64,000 nucleotides of DNA, taken from NCBI GenBank assembly GCA_947482665.1, contig CANKJK010000007.1, positions 1 through 64,000 of the forward strand, written 5' to 3'. The notes beneath the pieces were generated by a model. It saw only the letters and a program-made list of their open reading frames with translations. It was not told the origin of the DNA and ran no database searches. Of the stretch, positions 26,852 through 35,508 are shown in pieces. Source of the DNA: Acidobacteriota bacterium (lineage in GTDB: Bacteria; Acidobacteriota; Vicinamibacteria; Vicinamibacterales; UBA2999). The number at the start of each line of letters is the position of its first letter. Positions within the stretch are counted from its first letter, which is position 1. A program made the position numbers and the translations under genes.

Positions 26852-27838
26852 ATGCCGACGCATCGAACCCGTTTTCAATCGCTGCCGACCGAGGCCATCA
26901 ATCGCGCCACCCTCAACCTTGACCGGCTGACGGCGGACGAGATTGTCGACGTGATGCTGGCTGAAGATCGCCGGATGCTCTCGGCCGTCCTGAAGGAGAA
27001 GGCGCGAATCGCCACCGGCGTTGAGTTCATCGTGACGGCCCTGCGGAAGGGCGGCCGGCTCTTCTTCGTCGGGGCTGGCACGAGTGGACGTCTGGGCGTG
27101 CTCGAGTCGGCCGAGATGCCGCCGACGTTCAGCACGGATCCCTCATTGGTGCAGGCCATCATGGCCGGCGGGAAGGACGCCTTCTTCTCCATGCGCGAAG
27201 GCGTCGAAGACGACTACGAGGATGGCGCCCGTGCACTGTCACGCGTCGTGCGGAAGCATGACGTCGTCATCGGCGTTTCCGCCAGCGGGATGACACCGTT
27301 CGTCCTCGGTGCGCTCACCAGCGCGCGGAAGGCGAACGCACGCGTCATCTTCGTCACCTGCGATCCAGCTACGGAACTCCAGATGTTCGTCGACCTCACG
27401 ATTGCACCGGCCGTCGGTCCTGAGGTCATCGCGGGCTCCACACGTCTGAAGGCCGCGACGGCCACCAAGCTCGTTCTGAACATGCTGACCACGGCCGCAA
27501 TGGTCCGAACCGGGAAGACCTACGGCAACCTGATGGTGGATCTCCAGCCCACCTCGGAGAAGCACAAAGAGCGTGCAGCGCGCATTGTCCACATCGCCAC
27601 GGGACTGCCGATCGAGGAAGCGGAACGCCTCTTGCGGCAAGCCGGCTGGCATGTCAAAGCCGCCATCGTCATGCAACGGACCGGGCTCTCCTATTCGAAG
27701 GCGCTTGCGCGACTGCGCAAGGCCCACGATTCGATTCGCGCGGCAGTCGGCGGTGACATCGAGGCGCGCGTGACCCGAGAACTCGATCGCACGGGCATCC
27801 GACCCCGCCGGACGCGCCGACCGACGCCCGGTCGCTGA
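26852..27838 (+). CDS. murQ: N-acetylmuramic acid 6-phosphate etherase MurQ
   Basis: MurQ cleaves the lactyl ether of MurNAc-6-phosphate to give GlcNAc-6-phosphate during peptidoglycan recycling. The 328-residue protein has a SIS fold with GAGTSGRLGVLESAEMPPTF, which contains the conserved catalytic glutamate, the TEAINRATLNLDRL N-terminus, and a C-terminal UBA-like helix bundle. I use the ATG at 26852 because homology starts at PTHRTRFQSLPTEAINRAT; the longer frame runs into the divergent xerD. A serine hydrolase follows after four bases, a pairing known from recycling operons. Confidence 0.94.
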   Translation: MPTHRTRFQSLPTEAINRATLNLDRLTADEIVDVMLAEDRRMLSAVLKEKARIATGVEFIVTALRKGGRLFFVGAGTSGRLGVLESAEMPPTFSTDPSLVQAIMAGGKDAFFSMREGVEDDYEDGARALSRVVRKHDVVIGVSASGMTPFVLGALTSARKANARVIFVTCDPATELQMFVDLTIAPAVGPEVIAGSTRLKAATATKLVLNMLTTAAMVRTGKTYGNLMVDLQPTSEKHKERAARIVHIATGLPIEEAERLLRQAGWHVKAAIVMQRTGLSYSKALARLRKAHDSIRAAVGGDIEARVTRELDRTGIRPRRTRRPTPGR

Positions 27839-27842
27839 CCCC

Positions 27843-28889
27843 ATGTTCCGATCCGCGCGCGACCTCCTGGAGCGAGCCGTCGCCGCACGGGCCTTTCCAT
27901 GCGCCGTCGCCGAGGTCGGCAACGCGACGGGCGTTACCTGGCGCGAGGCTGTCGGCGCGGTGACCTATGAGCCCGGGGCTCGGCGTGCGGACACGGCCAC
28001 GGTCTTCGACCTGGCATCTCTGACAAAGGTCCTGGCGACCAGTCTGAGTGCGATGCAGGCGGTTGACCGTGGTCTTCTCGGTCTCGGAGACCCGGCCTCG
28101 AAGCACCTCCCTGTACTGGCTGTCGGCCACCTCGCCACTGCCAGCATCGAGGACCTTCTCGCCCATACCGCGGGTCTCCCCGCCTGGCTCCCGCTCTATC
28201 GCGGCATCCGGGGCGTCGATCCCGCCATCGATCAGATCCGGCATGAGCCCCTCGCCTACCGGCCTGGTTCAACCTCGGTGTATAGCGATCTTGGCTTCAT
28301 CGTGTTGGGGCGCCTGCTGGAGGTCGCTCGTGGGCGCCGGCTCGACCTGCAGTTTGAGGACGTCGCCCAGTCACTTGGCCTTGCCGACTCGATTGGATTC
28401 CGGCCCGCGCGGGTGCGAGGCGTCACCTTTGCACCAACGGAACTGGACCTGGCCTGGCGTGGCCGCCTGCTCGAGGGCGAAGTCCACGACGAGAACGCCT
28501 GGGCCCTGGGAGGCGTCGCCGGGCACTCGGGTCTGTTCGGCACCGCGGAGGCCGTCGGCGTGCTGGCGCGCCACCTCCTCCAGGTAGTGGGAGGCCGCTC
28601 CGGGCTCGTGTCCACGGCCACCGCGCGCCGCTTCACCACACGAAGGCCCGGGATTCCTGGGAGCTCGCGCGCACTCGGCTGGGACACGATGCTGCCGACC
28701 TCGTCCTGCGGGCGGCTGATGTCACCCACCGCCGTGGGCCACACCGGATTCACCGGAACCTCACTCTGGGTTGACCCGGAGCGAGAGCGCTACGCCGTTC
28801 TCCTCACCAATCGCGTCCACCCGACCCGGCACAACGACGGGATCCAAGGTGTCCGGATGGCCTTTCATGAGGCGGTCTGGGCCAGTTAG
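27843..28889 (+). CDS. Serine hydrolase, beta-lactamase/penicillin-binding family
   Basis: The 348-residue protein is a class C beta-lactamase-like serine hydrolase. The SxxK motif is SLTK near residue 60 (FDLASLTKVLATSLS). The second motif is YSD near 142, where YxN is commoner (GSTSVYSDLGFIVLGRLLE). HTGFTG near the C-terminus replaces the K(S/T)G box. No signal peptide is seen, so it may be cytoplasmic. Its place four bases after murQ resembles the Bacillus murQ-ybbE arrangement and suggests a role on recycled muropeptides, but esterase activity is equally possible. Confidence 0.85.
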   Translation: MFRSARDLLERAVAARAFPCAVAEVGNATGVTWREAVGAVTYEPGARRADTATVFDLASLTKVLATSLSAMQAVDRGLLGLGDPASKHLPVLAVGHLATASIEDLLAHTAGLPAWLPLYRGIRGVDPAIDQIRHEPLAYRPGSTSVYSDLGFIVLGRLLEVARGRRLDLQFEDVAQSLGLADSIGFRPARVRGVTFAPTELDLAWRGRLLEGEVHDENAWALGGVAGHSGLFGTAEAVGVLARHLLQVVGGRSGLVSTATARRFTTRRPGIPGSSRALGWDTMLPTSSCGRLMSPTAVGHTGFTGTSLWVDPERERYAVLLTNRVHPTRHNDGIQGVRMAFHEAVWAS

Positions 28890-28950
28890 GCGGCCTTGGC
28901 CTGCGTTACGGCTTGGGCAACCGGGGGGTTCGGTTTACCATGGACACAGC

Positions 28951-30282
28951 ATGTTGCGCTCTGTCCACCTCGCGGGTCTCGTCTTGTTGGCGGTTCTTAC
29001 CGCGGCGTGCGACAAAGTTCCACTGTTCGCCCCCTCCCAGTCGACGATCACCGTCACAGCGGGACAGCGCATTCTCCCGCTGAACGCGAGCGTCGAGGTC
29101 ACGGCGGTCGTGATTGAGTCCGGCGGCACTCCGGTGCAGAACGGCACGACGGTCCGGTTCACCACGTCGCTCGGCCGTGTAGACCCGGTGGAGGTGGAGA
29201 CCAGGAACGGCGTGGCCACCACGACGTTCTATGCCGGCGATGCATCAGGCGTCGCCGACGTGCGAGCGTTCTCAGGAGCCGCCGGGAACAGTTCCACAAG
29301 CGCCGCCGGAAACGGGAATGGAAACGCTCCGGCCACCAGTTCCGCCACGAACGTGATCACCTTCACCATCGGGTCGGCGGCTACCGACACGGTGACCATC
29401 AGTTCAAAGCCCTCGAGCGTCCCCGCCACCGGCGGCACCGTTGAACTCAACGCGGTGGTCCGTGGCACCAATGGTCAGGGACTCGCCGGGGTTCCCGTGA
29501 CGTTCTCTGCCAACCACGGCACACTTACCAGCACCGTGGCTGTCACCGACGGCAACGGCGTGGCCACCGTTGGCCTCTCAACCAATGTCGAAACGAGCGT
29601 GTCGGCTGTCTCTGGTAGCAAGTCCACGACCGCTCCTGCGGTCATTGCCATCCTTGCCACTCCCTCCGTCACACTCACCTGCCAGGGTAGCGGCGCCTCC
29701 GGCCTCACATCCTGCTCACAGGCCGTTGGCCTGGCCTTTACGTTCACGGCCACAAGAGTGTCGACCAGCAGCGTCCTCTCGGCAGCCCACTTGGACTTCG
29801 ACGACGGCAACCGGATGGACCTCGGCACGCTGACGTCCGCCGTGACTGTCACGCATACCTACTTCTCGGTGAACCCGTACACCGTGGCGCTCGTGGCCAC
29901 CGACATCAACGGGCAGACAACCCGGTCGGCCGTCGCAGTCAATGTCACGGCGGCGACGATCAAGGCCCCGCTCACGGCGACGTTCTCAACGCAGACAATC
30001 AGCACCGCCACGACGACCGGCCAGTTGGCCAGCTTCGCCGTCACGGTGACCGCAGCTGGTGAGTCCAATATCCCTATCGAGTCTGTTTCCTGGAACTTCG
30101 GTGACGGGATTTCTGCGACGACGTCTGGACTCTCTACCGCCCACGTCTATGATGCGGCCACCAGCGTGCCTGCGGCGAGCTCAGCCACGACGCGCGCTTA
30201 TACCGTGACAGCCACGGTCCGCACCCAGGATGGTCGAACGGGGACGGCACGCACCGAGATCCAGATCAAGCTGCTTCCGTAG
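28951..30282 (+). CDS. Lipoprotein with Ig-like (Big1/PKD) repeats
   Basis: From the ATG at 28951 this is a 443-residue protein with a lipoprotein signal (VLLAVLTAAC). Bacterial Ig-like domains follow: a first at about 25-110 (STITVTAGQRILPLNASVEV), a second at about 150-235 with the typical NGQGLAGVPVTFSANHGTL, and PKD-like domains further on (SVSWNFGDG). It lacks enzyme motifs and resembles invasin or adhesin stalks, rich in Ser/Thr/Ala. The longer open frame overlaps the preceding gene and is not supported. It is convergent with the pilus/secretion operon, so its link to that system is only positional. It is probably surface- or periplasm-exposed. Confidence 0.75.
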   Translation: MLRSVHLAGLVLLAVLTAACDKVPLFAPSQSTITVTAGQRILPLNASVEVTAVVIESGGTPVQNGTTVRFTTSLGRVDPVEVETRNGVATTTFYAGDASGVADVRAFSGAAGNSSTSAAGNGNGNAPATSSATNVITFTIGSAATDTVTISSKPSSVPATGGTVELNAVVRGTNGQGLAGVPVTFSANHGTLTSTVAVTDGNGVATVGLSTNVETSVSAVSGSKSTTAPAVIAILATPSVTLTCQGSGASGLTSCSQAVGLAFTFTATRVSTSSVLSAAHLDFDDGNRMDLGTLTSAVTVTHTYFSVNPYTVALVATDINGQTTRSAVAVNVTAATIKAPLTATFSTQTISTATTTGQLASFAVTVTAAGESNIPIESVSWNFGDGISATTSGLSTAHVYDAATSVPAASSATTRAYTVTATVRTQDGRTGTARTEIQIKLLP

Positions 30283-30454
30283 ACCGCAGCCAACCTCTCT
30301 CGTAAAAGGAGAACCGGACGGCCTACGCCGACGAGCCTCCACAGCACGCCTAGTAGCTGGAGAGCATGGCGAGTAGCGGCAGAGGCAGAACCGGGCCGAC
30401 CGGGCCAGGCGGGAGCCAGTCTCGCTTACGACGCCAGTTCTGAGGCGTTCCCCT
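30283..30454. other. Convergent intergenic gap with no assigned feature
   Basis: The 172 bases between the Ig-like lipoprotein and the pseudopilin gene contain no ORF, tRNA or strong hairpin that I can support. A short tandem CCGGGCCGACCGGGCC near 30400 is the only visible repeat. Confidence 0.5.
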
Positions 30455-30865
30455 CTACCACTCCGCGTATTTCGTGCCGTCGATCGAGGCGCCCTGGGCG
30501 CCGCTTTTCACATTGGACACGCCTGGGCTGTCCGCGGGGTTTGAAGCATCCGGCTCGGACATCTCAGTCTGCCAGCTGTCCGACGACTGCGTAAAGGGAT
30601 CGACGGGCAGGGCCCGCAGGTACTTCTCTTGTACCAGTTCATCCAGGCCGGACGGATACTTCCCCTTATCCGCGTGGAACTGATCGAGAGCGTCCCTCAG
30701 GCGGAAGAGATCTTCCTTCAGGACCGCTTCCTTGGACCGGGTAATGCTGTTCGTGTAGGTGGCCAGACCGATACCGGCCAAGATGACGATGATGGCCATG
30801 ACCACCATCAACTCGATCAGCGTAAAGCCGTCATGCCGACGCCACGTGGCCGCAGTGCGTTCCAT
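30455..30865 (-). CDS. Type II secretion/type IV pilus pseudopilin (GspG-like)
   Basis: The 136-residue protein begins with a short basic leader and the class III cleavage site G|FTLIELMVVMAIIVILAGIG, in which the +5 glutamate is conserved. The C-terminal part, with KGKYPSGLDELVQEKYLRAL and PVDPFTQ, matches the major pseudopilin GspG, which forms the shaft of the secretion pseudopilus. I use the ATG at 30865 (overlapping the upstream stop as TGATG); a GTG at 30868 is possible. It is the last gene of the operon. No prepilin peptidase is in the window. Confidence 0.88.
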   Translation of the reverse strand: MERTAATWRRHDGFTLIELMVVMAIIVILAGIGLATYTNSITRSKEAVLKEDLFRLRDALDQFHADKGKYPSGLDELVQEKYLRALPVDPFTQSSDSWQTEMSEPDASNPADSPGVSNVKSGAQGASIDGTKYAEW

Positions 30866-31365
30866 CACCAATCCCGATACCTCGTACCATCGAGCGCTGT
30901 GGCGTCGCTCTTGGAGTAGACGTCAAAGACGCTCTTCCCACCCCATGTCGTCGCGTCCGGCTTGTCGGAGTAGGCGCGCAACCCCCACTCGTCGCTGTTG
31001 GTCATCGGATCAATGGGAATCCGCCGCAGGAACTTGAGCTTCCGGCCCGACGCATCATTCGCCATCCCGATACCTTCCACGAGTACATCGAGGCTCTTCG
31101 GGTAGCCCTCGCTCCCAGGCTCTACCTCGGTCGTGGCGATCCGTCCCAGATCTACCGCATCCTTGAACTTGTCGATCGCCACCCGCATTTCACGGAGGTC
31201 CCGCCGAAGCTCCTGCTCCCGCTGACGCCGTGCTGCGACCTGGGCCAGTGGCATCACGGCGGATGCCAGGACCAGCACGATCGTCGTGACGACGAGCAGT
31301 TCGATGAACGTAAAGCCGCGAACGTCAGCGGCGCCCGTCCAGCGGCACAGCACGCGTCGCGCCAT
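30865..31365 (-). CDS. Pseudopilin, GspG-like
   Basis: The 166-residue protein has a prepilin N-terminus, G|FTFIELLVVTTIVLVLASAV, a helical spine rich in Arg (RRQREQELRRDLREMRVAID), and a globular end with PKSLDVLVEGI and LRRIPIDPMTNSDEWG. This resembles GspG, with an insertion that lengthens the end. Two GspG-like proteins in a row suggest that one is a major and the other a minor subunit. It lies 18 bases after the secretin gene and overlaps the next pseudopilin gene. Confidence 0.86.
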   Translation of the reverse strand: MARRVLCRWTGAADVRGFTFIELLVVTTIVLVLASAVMPLAQVAARRQREQELRRDLREMRVAIDKFKDAVDLGRIATTEVEPGSEGYPKSLDVLVEGIGMANDASGRKLKFLRRIPIDPMTNSDEWGLRAYSDKPDATTWGGKSVFDVYSKSDATALDGTRYRDW

Positions 31366-31383
31366 GTGTGTCGTCCGCAGGCC

Positions 31384-33810
31384 TCAGCGAGCCGACACCG
31401 AGGCAGGCGCGAACGAGAGACCCGACGCGCCGCCACCTGGCACCGTCGCCGAACCGGTCATCGCGAAATTCGCGGCACCAGGCGCCACGACATCAAACAG
31501 CACGGCCGCCAAGAGCCCGGCACCTGACGCCCCTGTCTGGTCTTGTGTCCGGGTCACAGCCAGGTCAATTCGACCCGCAGGCGCATCCACCTGCTGCGTG
31601 AACTGGGCGGCGTTTCCGCCTTGCCGCATGAAACTTCCTTCCTGCACGGTACGGACCCGCAGGACGGCCGGGTTGAAGGTCAACGTCAAGGAGAGAGTCG
31701 ATAACCGGGCCGCGTTCGACACTGAAATCGGCACGGTGTACGGGCCGCCTCCTACACGCAATTCCGGAGAGGGTGATGTCAACAGCACCTGCGTGGCTGG
31801 CGGCGCGGCCACCTGCTGGACCACCGACGGCGGCGGCTGCGGCAGCCGCTGCCCCTGGGCACCGGCCTGCGGCGTCGTCGTCCCCGGCACGGTCGAGCTG
31901 CCAGGAGGAATGACCGGAGCGGGAGGCGCCGTGTCAGCGGGCACTACGGGCGTGGAAACCGGGACCGGAGCCGGAGCCGCATCAACCGGCGCGATGAGCG
32001 GCGGCGGTCCACCCAGCCCCAGGTTCTGTTGGGTTCCAATAAAGATGGGGCTGAGATCCTGCTGCGTCAGTTCGTGTGTGCGAACCAAGCGCGGCGTCAG
32101 CAGCATGACAATGTCCGTCTGCTTCACTTCCCGGTCATTCGATGACAGCAGCTGCTTCAGAATCGGCAGCCGCAGCAGGCTCGGGAATCCCTTCAAGGAC
32201 TTCCGCTCGTCCTCTCTCAGCAATCCCGCCAGCAGATTCGACTCGCCGTCCCGGAGCCGGAGCTTCGTCTGTACCTTGCGCGTGCCGAATGAGGGCAGCG
32301 ACTGCCCCCCGATGGTAATGCTGGGCCCGAGGGAGCTGCTCTCGACGGTGAGCTCGAGAATGATGTCGTCCTCGAAGGTGACGCGTGGCGTCATCTCAAC
32401 GACCACGCCGACCGTCTTGTAGTTGAACGACGTTAACGGGTTGATGTTGGCGCCACCCTGGGCGAAGGGCGTGAACACTGTCGAGGGCACCGGAATGTCG
32501 TCGCCAAGGTTCAGCGTGATCTTCTGTCCTTCGGCCCCGCGAAGCTGCGGCTTGGCGATGAGCTTCGTCTCAGTATCGTTCTCAAGGAACCGCACGACCG
32601 CCGACGGTACGGACAGATAGAAATCGCCGGTATTGATACCTCGCGAGATCGAATTGAGATTAAAGGACCCCGCGGACGATGAGCTGCTGGCCGCCGCCGC
32701 GCCTGCCGCAGCCCCCGCCGCGCCTGCGGCGGCGGTGGCGCGGGGGTCCGACTCTGGCGAGAACGAACCGCCGATGGCATACGTCGACAGGTCCAGCCCG
32801 AACTGCTTCGCACGACTGCGGTTGATCTCGAGGATCTGGACATCGACGACCACTTCCGCGCGTGGGTTGTCGTTGGCTTCGATGACCTTCTCAATGATCG
32901 CGGCGACGTTGGCGGTCGCGCCCACCGTAATCGTGTTGGCCGCCTTGTTCGCGACGATCCGCGGCTGCACGGCCATATTGGGCAGCCGGATCATCGTCGT
33001 CAACAGCTGCGCAAGCTCGGTTGCGTCAGCATGGGACACATAGAACGTCCGAATGACCTGCTCCTCGTACTGCGCCCGCTTCTGCGGCGTGTCAGGCACG
33101 ATCGAGATCGTGTGGTCGTTCACGACCTTGTAGAAGTACTGGTTCGCCGACAGGATCTGCGTCAGCGCGTCCTCAAGCGTGATGTTGTCCAGTTGCACCG
33201 TGTACGAGCGGTCCTGAAAATCCCGGTCGTAGAGGACGTTGAGGCTGGTCGACGTGCCGATGAAGTTCAGGATGTCCCGGACACTGGAGTTCGTGAACTT
33301 GAGCGCAGGCAGCTTGGTCGTCAGATTGAGCAGGGGTGGCGGCCCCTCTCGCCGGGCCTTCTCCCGCATCTGCTGGATGGACGACTTCGGCTGTGACGCC
33401 TCCAGTTGCTCCCGGACGCGCCGCTCAAGCTCCTGCACCTTGGAGGCAATGCTCCGGCTGGTCGGATTGAACTCGTTGGCCCTCCGGTACTCTCGGAGGG
33501 ATTCCTCAAACTGGAGCCTGGCCTCGAAGACCCGCGCCTGGTCCATGTGGACGCTGGACGCATTGATCATTGCCCGCTCCAGCGCGATCCGGTAGTCGCT
33601 GCGGGTCGGACTGGTTTGAACAGCGCTCCGGTAGAAGTTGACCGCCGAGTCCCAGTCTCCAGCCCTGGAGGCGCGGTCACCGTGCCCGTAGGCCCGGCCA
33701 CCTCCGCACGCGGTCATCATCACGGCCGTCAGCAGGACAGCCAGCATCACCACCGGGCGGAAGACGCCACTGGCGCGGGCGACCCTTTCGAACATACTGC
33801 CCTGTTTCAT
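31384..33810 (-). CDS. Secretin (PilQ/GspD) with N-terminal TPR and C-terminal cohesin-like domain
   Basis: The 808-residue outer-membrane channel has a lipoprotein signal (LLTAVMMTAC), a TPR-like region (about 40-105), and an N0/STN domain (VQLDNITLEDALTQILSANQ). An N1 ring domain follows, then an Ala/Ser-rich loop and the secretin core with VPVPSTVFTPFAQGG and VGVVVEMTPRV. The core ends with KQTDIVMLLTPRLVRT near 600. After a Pro-rich linker (about 615-690) there is an extra domain that looks like a type of cohesin (YTVPISVSNAARLSTLSLTL, then FNPAVLRVRTVQEGSF). Cohesins bind dockerins or act as surface adhesion modules. The ATG overlaps the pilP stop (ATGA). Confidence 0.9.
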   Translation of the reverse strand: MKQGSMFERVARASGVFRPVVMLAVLLTAVMMTACGGGRAYGHGDRASRAGDWDSAVNFYRSAVQTSPTRSDYRIALERAMINASSVHMDQARVFEARLQFEESLREYRRANEFNPTSRSIASKVQELERRVREQLEASQPKSSIQQMREKARREGPPPLLNLTTKLPALKFTNSSVRDILNFIGTSTSLNVLYDRDFQDRSYTVQLDNITLEDALTQILSANQYFYKVVNDHTISIVPDTPQKRAQYEEQVIRTFYVSHADATELAQLLTTMIRLPNMAVQPRIVANKAANTITVGATANVAAIIEKVIEANDNPRAEVVVDVQILEINRSRAKQFGLDLSTYAIGGSFSPESDPRATAAAGAAGAAAGAAAASSSSSAGSFNLNSISRGINTGDFYLSVPSAVVRFLENDTETKLIAKPQLRGAEGQKITLNLGDDIPVPSTVFTPFAQGGANINPLTSFNYKTVGVVVEMTPRVTFEDDIILELTVESSSLGPSITIGGQSLPSFGTRKVQTKLRLRDGESNLLAGLLREDERKSLKGFPSLLRLPILKQLLSSNDREVKQTDIVMLLTPRLVRTHELTQQDLSPIFIGTQQNLGLGGPPPLIAPVDAAPAPVPVSTPVVPADTAPPAPVIPPGSSTVPGTTTPQAGAQGQRLPQPPPSVVQQVAAPPATQVLLTSPSPELRVGGGPYTVPISVSNAARLSTLSLTLTFNPAVLRVRTVQEGSFMRQGGNAAQFTQQVDAPAGRIDLAVTRTQDQTGASGAGLLAAVLFDVVAPGAANFAMTGSATVPGGGASGLSFAPASVSAR

Positions 33811-34370
33811 TGTCCAGACAACCTCAACACCTGCCGCCCACGCCCATCGGTATAGGCGAGTTCCGCCTGGTCGGCCGCGACGCGCAGGAGCCGATACCGT
33901 CCGTCGATGATATCGCCTTCCCTTCCGTAGAAGACGCCGCCCTTTGAGTCACTCAAGACGGCCACCTTGCCGGCCTGGCCGGCCATCTCCACCAAACCCA
34001 CGAACTTCAGCGGAATGGGTGGGGGCGGCGGGACCGGTGCGGGTGGGGGCGGCGGCAGGGGGACCGGAGGCCCCAGCATGATCGGTGGCGGCGGCACGAC
34101 AACCTTCGGCACTGGAGGGGCCTGCCTGAAGCGAAAAGGGTCCCGACCGTTCTCAGCAAACTCGGGACTCCCATGGCCCAGGCGCTCAAGCCGCAGGTCC
34201 GCCACCTCACCCGGGCGCACGACCGGCACGCCTGGCTTTGGAGTGACCCGCCCAGGAACCGCCGCGACACCGGCCTCAGGTGCCATCAGGCGCTGGCCGA
34301 TCACGACCGCGGCAATGGCTACCACGACCGCTGCCAGTCCGATGGCAGCCAGCCGGCGCCGATCGCTCAT
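33807..34370 (-). CDS. pilP: PilP/GspC-like pilus assembly protein
   Basis: The 187-residue protein has an N-terminal membrane anchor (LAAIGLAAVVVAIAAVVIG), a proline-rich linker (about 95-120) and a C-terminal beta domain (KFVGLVEMAGQAGKVAVLSD, then VFYGREGDIIDGRYRLLRV) typical of PilP/GspC HR domains. These connect the inner-membrane PilMNO complex to the N0 domain of the secretin. It overlaps pilO upstream and the secretin gene downstream by four bases each. The single helix makes it formally closer to GspC than to lipoprotein PilP. Confidence 0.85.
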   Translation of the reverse strand: MSDRRRLAAIGLAAVVVAIAAVVIGQRLMAPEAGVAAVPGRVTPKPGVPVVRPGEVADLRLERLGHGSPEFAENGRDPFRFRQAPPVPKVVVPPPPIMLGPPVPLPPPPPAPVPPPPPIPLKFVGLVEMAGQAGKVAVLSDSKGGVFYGREGDIIDGRYRLLRVAADQAELAYTDGRGRQVLRLSGQ

Positions 34371-34939
34371 GACGCCACAGTCCGGAAATAGGTCGACAGC
34401 TTCAACGTCACGACCAACTCGCCCCCCGAAGCCGCTCCCTCAGCCAGGCCCAGGTCGTCCAACACCACGAAGTCCTTTGACATCTCGACCTGATGGACGA
34501 ACTTCCTGACTTCGGCGTACGTGCCGGTGAGCACCAGTTCCCCTTTGACCCGCGTCAGCGAACTGCCCTTCACCGGCTCAGGCTCGAAGCTGAAGCGCTC
34601 AAAGGTGAGTCCGGAGTCCCGGGCTATCTGCGCCAATCGGAGATGGGTCACGCGCCGCGCACCGGCAAGGTCGGCCGGCAGGACGTCGCTGTAGAAGACG
34701 GCAAGTTCCTTGACCGCCCGCTCCTTGCCCGTCAGGGCACCCGTGGCGCCCTTCTGCTCGGCGGTGGCCTGACCGAGCGCCAGATCCGCACGCCGGTCCC
34801 GGTCCTCGATGGTCGCCACCTTCAGCGCCAGAGGACGGACCACCGCCACGTAGGCCAGCACGTTGATCACCGCCAGCGCCGCCAGCACCGCGGCCGGGCG
34901 CTGGTGCTGGCCCACGACACGCTGCCACGCGGCGTTCAT
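34367..34939 (-). CDS. pilO: Type IV pilus inner-membrane protein PilO
   Basis: The 190-residue protein has one membrane helix (AVLAALAVINVLAYVAVV), a coiled-coil segment, and a ferredoxin-like periplasmic domain with LTFERFSFEPEP and KGELVLTGTYAEVRKFVHQV, the typical PilO/GspM pattern. PilO pairs with PilN to form the alignment complex. Four-base overlaps on both sides show translational coupling with pilN and pilP. Confidence 0.88.
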   Translation of the reverse strand: MNAAWQRVVGQHQRPAAVLAALAVINVLAYVAVVRPLALKVATIEDRDRRADLALGQATAEQKGATGALTGKERAVKELAVFYSDVLPADLAGARRVTHLRLAQIARDSGLTFERFSFEPEPVKGSSLTRVKGELVLTGTYAEVRKFVHQVEMSKDFVVLDDLGLAEGAASGGELVVTLKLSTYFRTVAS

Positions 34940-35508
34940 CGAGTGCCTCCGGCCGGCACGGGCACCTTGTAGAACCCCTCCACCACGGCATCGATGACAC
35001 CGGCGTCGCCGCTGGATTCCTCCACCGGGCTGACGCCGGAGAAGTTCCCCGTGCGTTCCAGATTCTCGATGAAGGTTTCGATATCCTCCACGCGTTTGGC
35101 CTGCGCGGAAATCACCACCCGGAACTGGCCCTTCTCGACACGCGGCTGCACGGCCCGGACACGCACGTCCGCCGGCAGCGTGGCCTCCAACTGTGCGAAC
35201 AGGCCAGTCCAGGAGAACGTCCGTTGATCGATCAGCGTGTTCGCCTCACGGGCCGCGCTGGCGACCGACTCCAGTTCTTTGGGATCGATTCGCGTTCGGA
35301 TCCGCGTGGCGTCGGCGCGGAGCCGCTCCGCCTCGCGCTCGGTCTCCACCGCGTGCGTGCTCAGGCGGGACTGGCTGAGCGACAGCCGCACCAGCATCAC
35401 GCCGTTGTACAGCGTCAACACACCGAGCACGACAGCCGAGACCAGCGCGACCGCGCGCAGCACGCGGTCGTCATAAAAGGGGCGGCTGGCGAGGTTCGTC
35501 TTCAGCAT
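34936..35508 (-). CDS. pilN: Type IV pilus inner-membrane protein PilN
   Basis: The 190-residue protein starts with the signature MLKTNLASRPFYDDR; the NLxxxP motif in PilN docks into PilM. A membrane helix (LVSAVVLGVLTLYNGVMLV), a coiled coil and a periplasmic domain (LFAQLEATLPADVRVRAVQP) follow. I chose the ATG at 35508, which overlaps the pilM stop as TGATG; a GTG at 35511 would add one residue. Confidence 0.9.
   Translation of the reverse strand: MLKTNLASRPFYDDRVLRAVALVSAVVLGVLTLYNGVMLVRLSLSQSRLSTHAVETEREAERLRADATRIRTRIDPKELESVASAAREANTLIDQRTFSWTGLFAQLEATLPADVRVRAVQPRVEKGQFRVVISAQAKRVEDIETFIENLERTGNFSGVSPVEESSGDAGVIDAVVEGFYKVPVPAGGTR

Noticed and set aside
32690-32745. Ala/Gly-rich repeat tract in the secretin gene, considered as a recombinogenic repeat
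   Set aside because: It encodes an Ala/Ser-rich loop in frame and shows no unit structure beyond GC codon bias.
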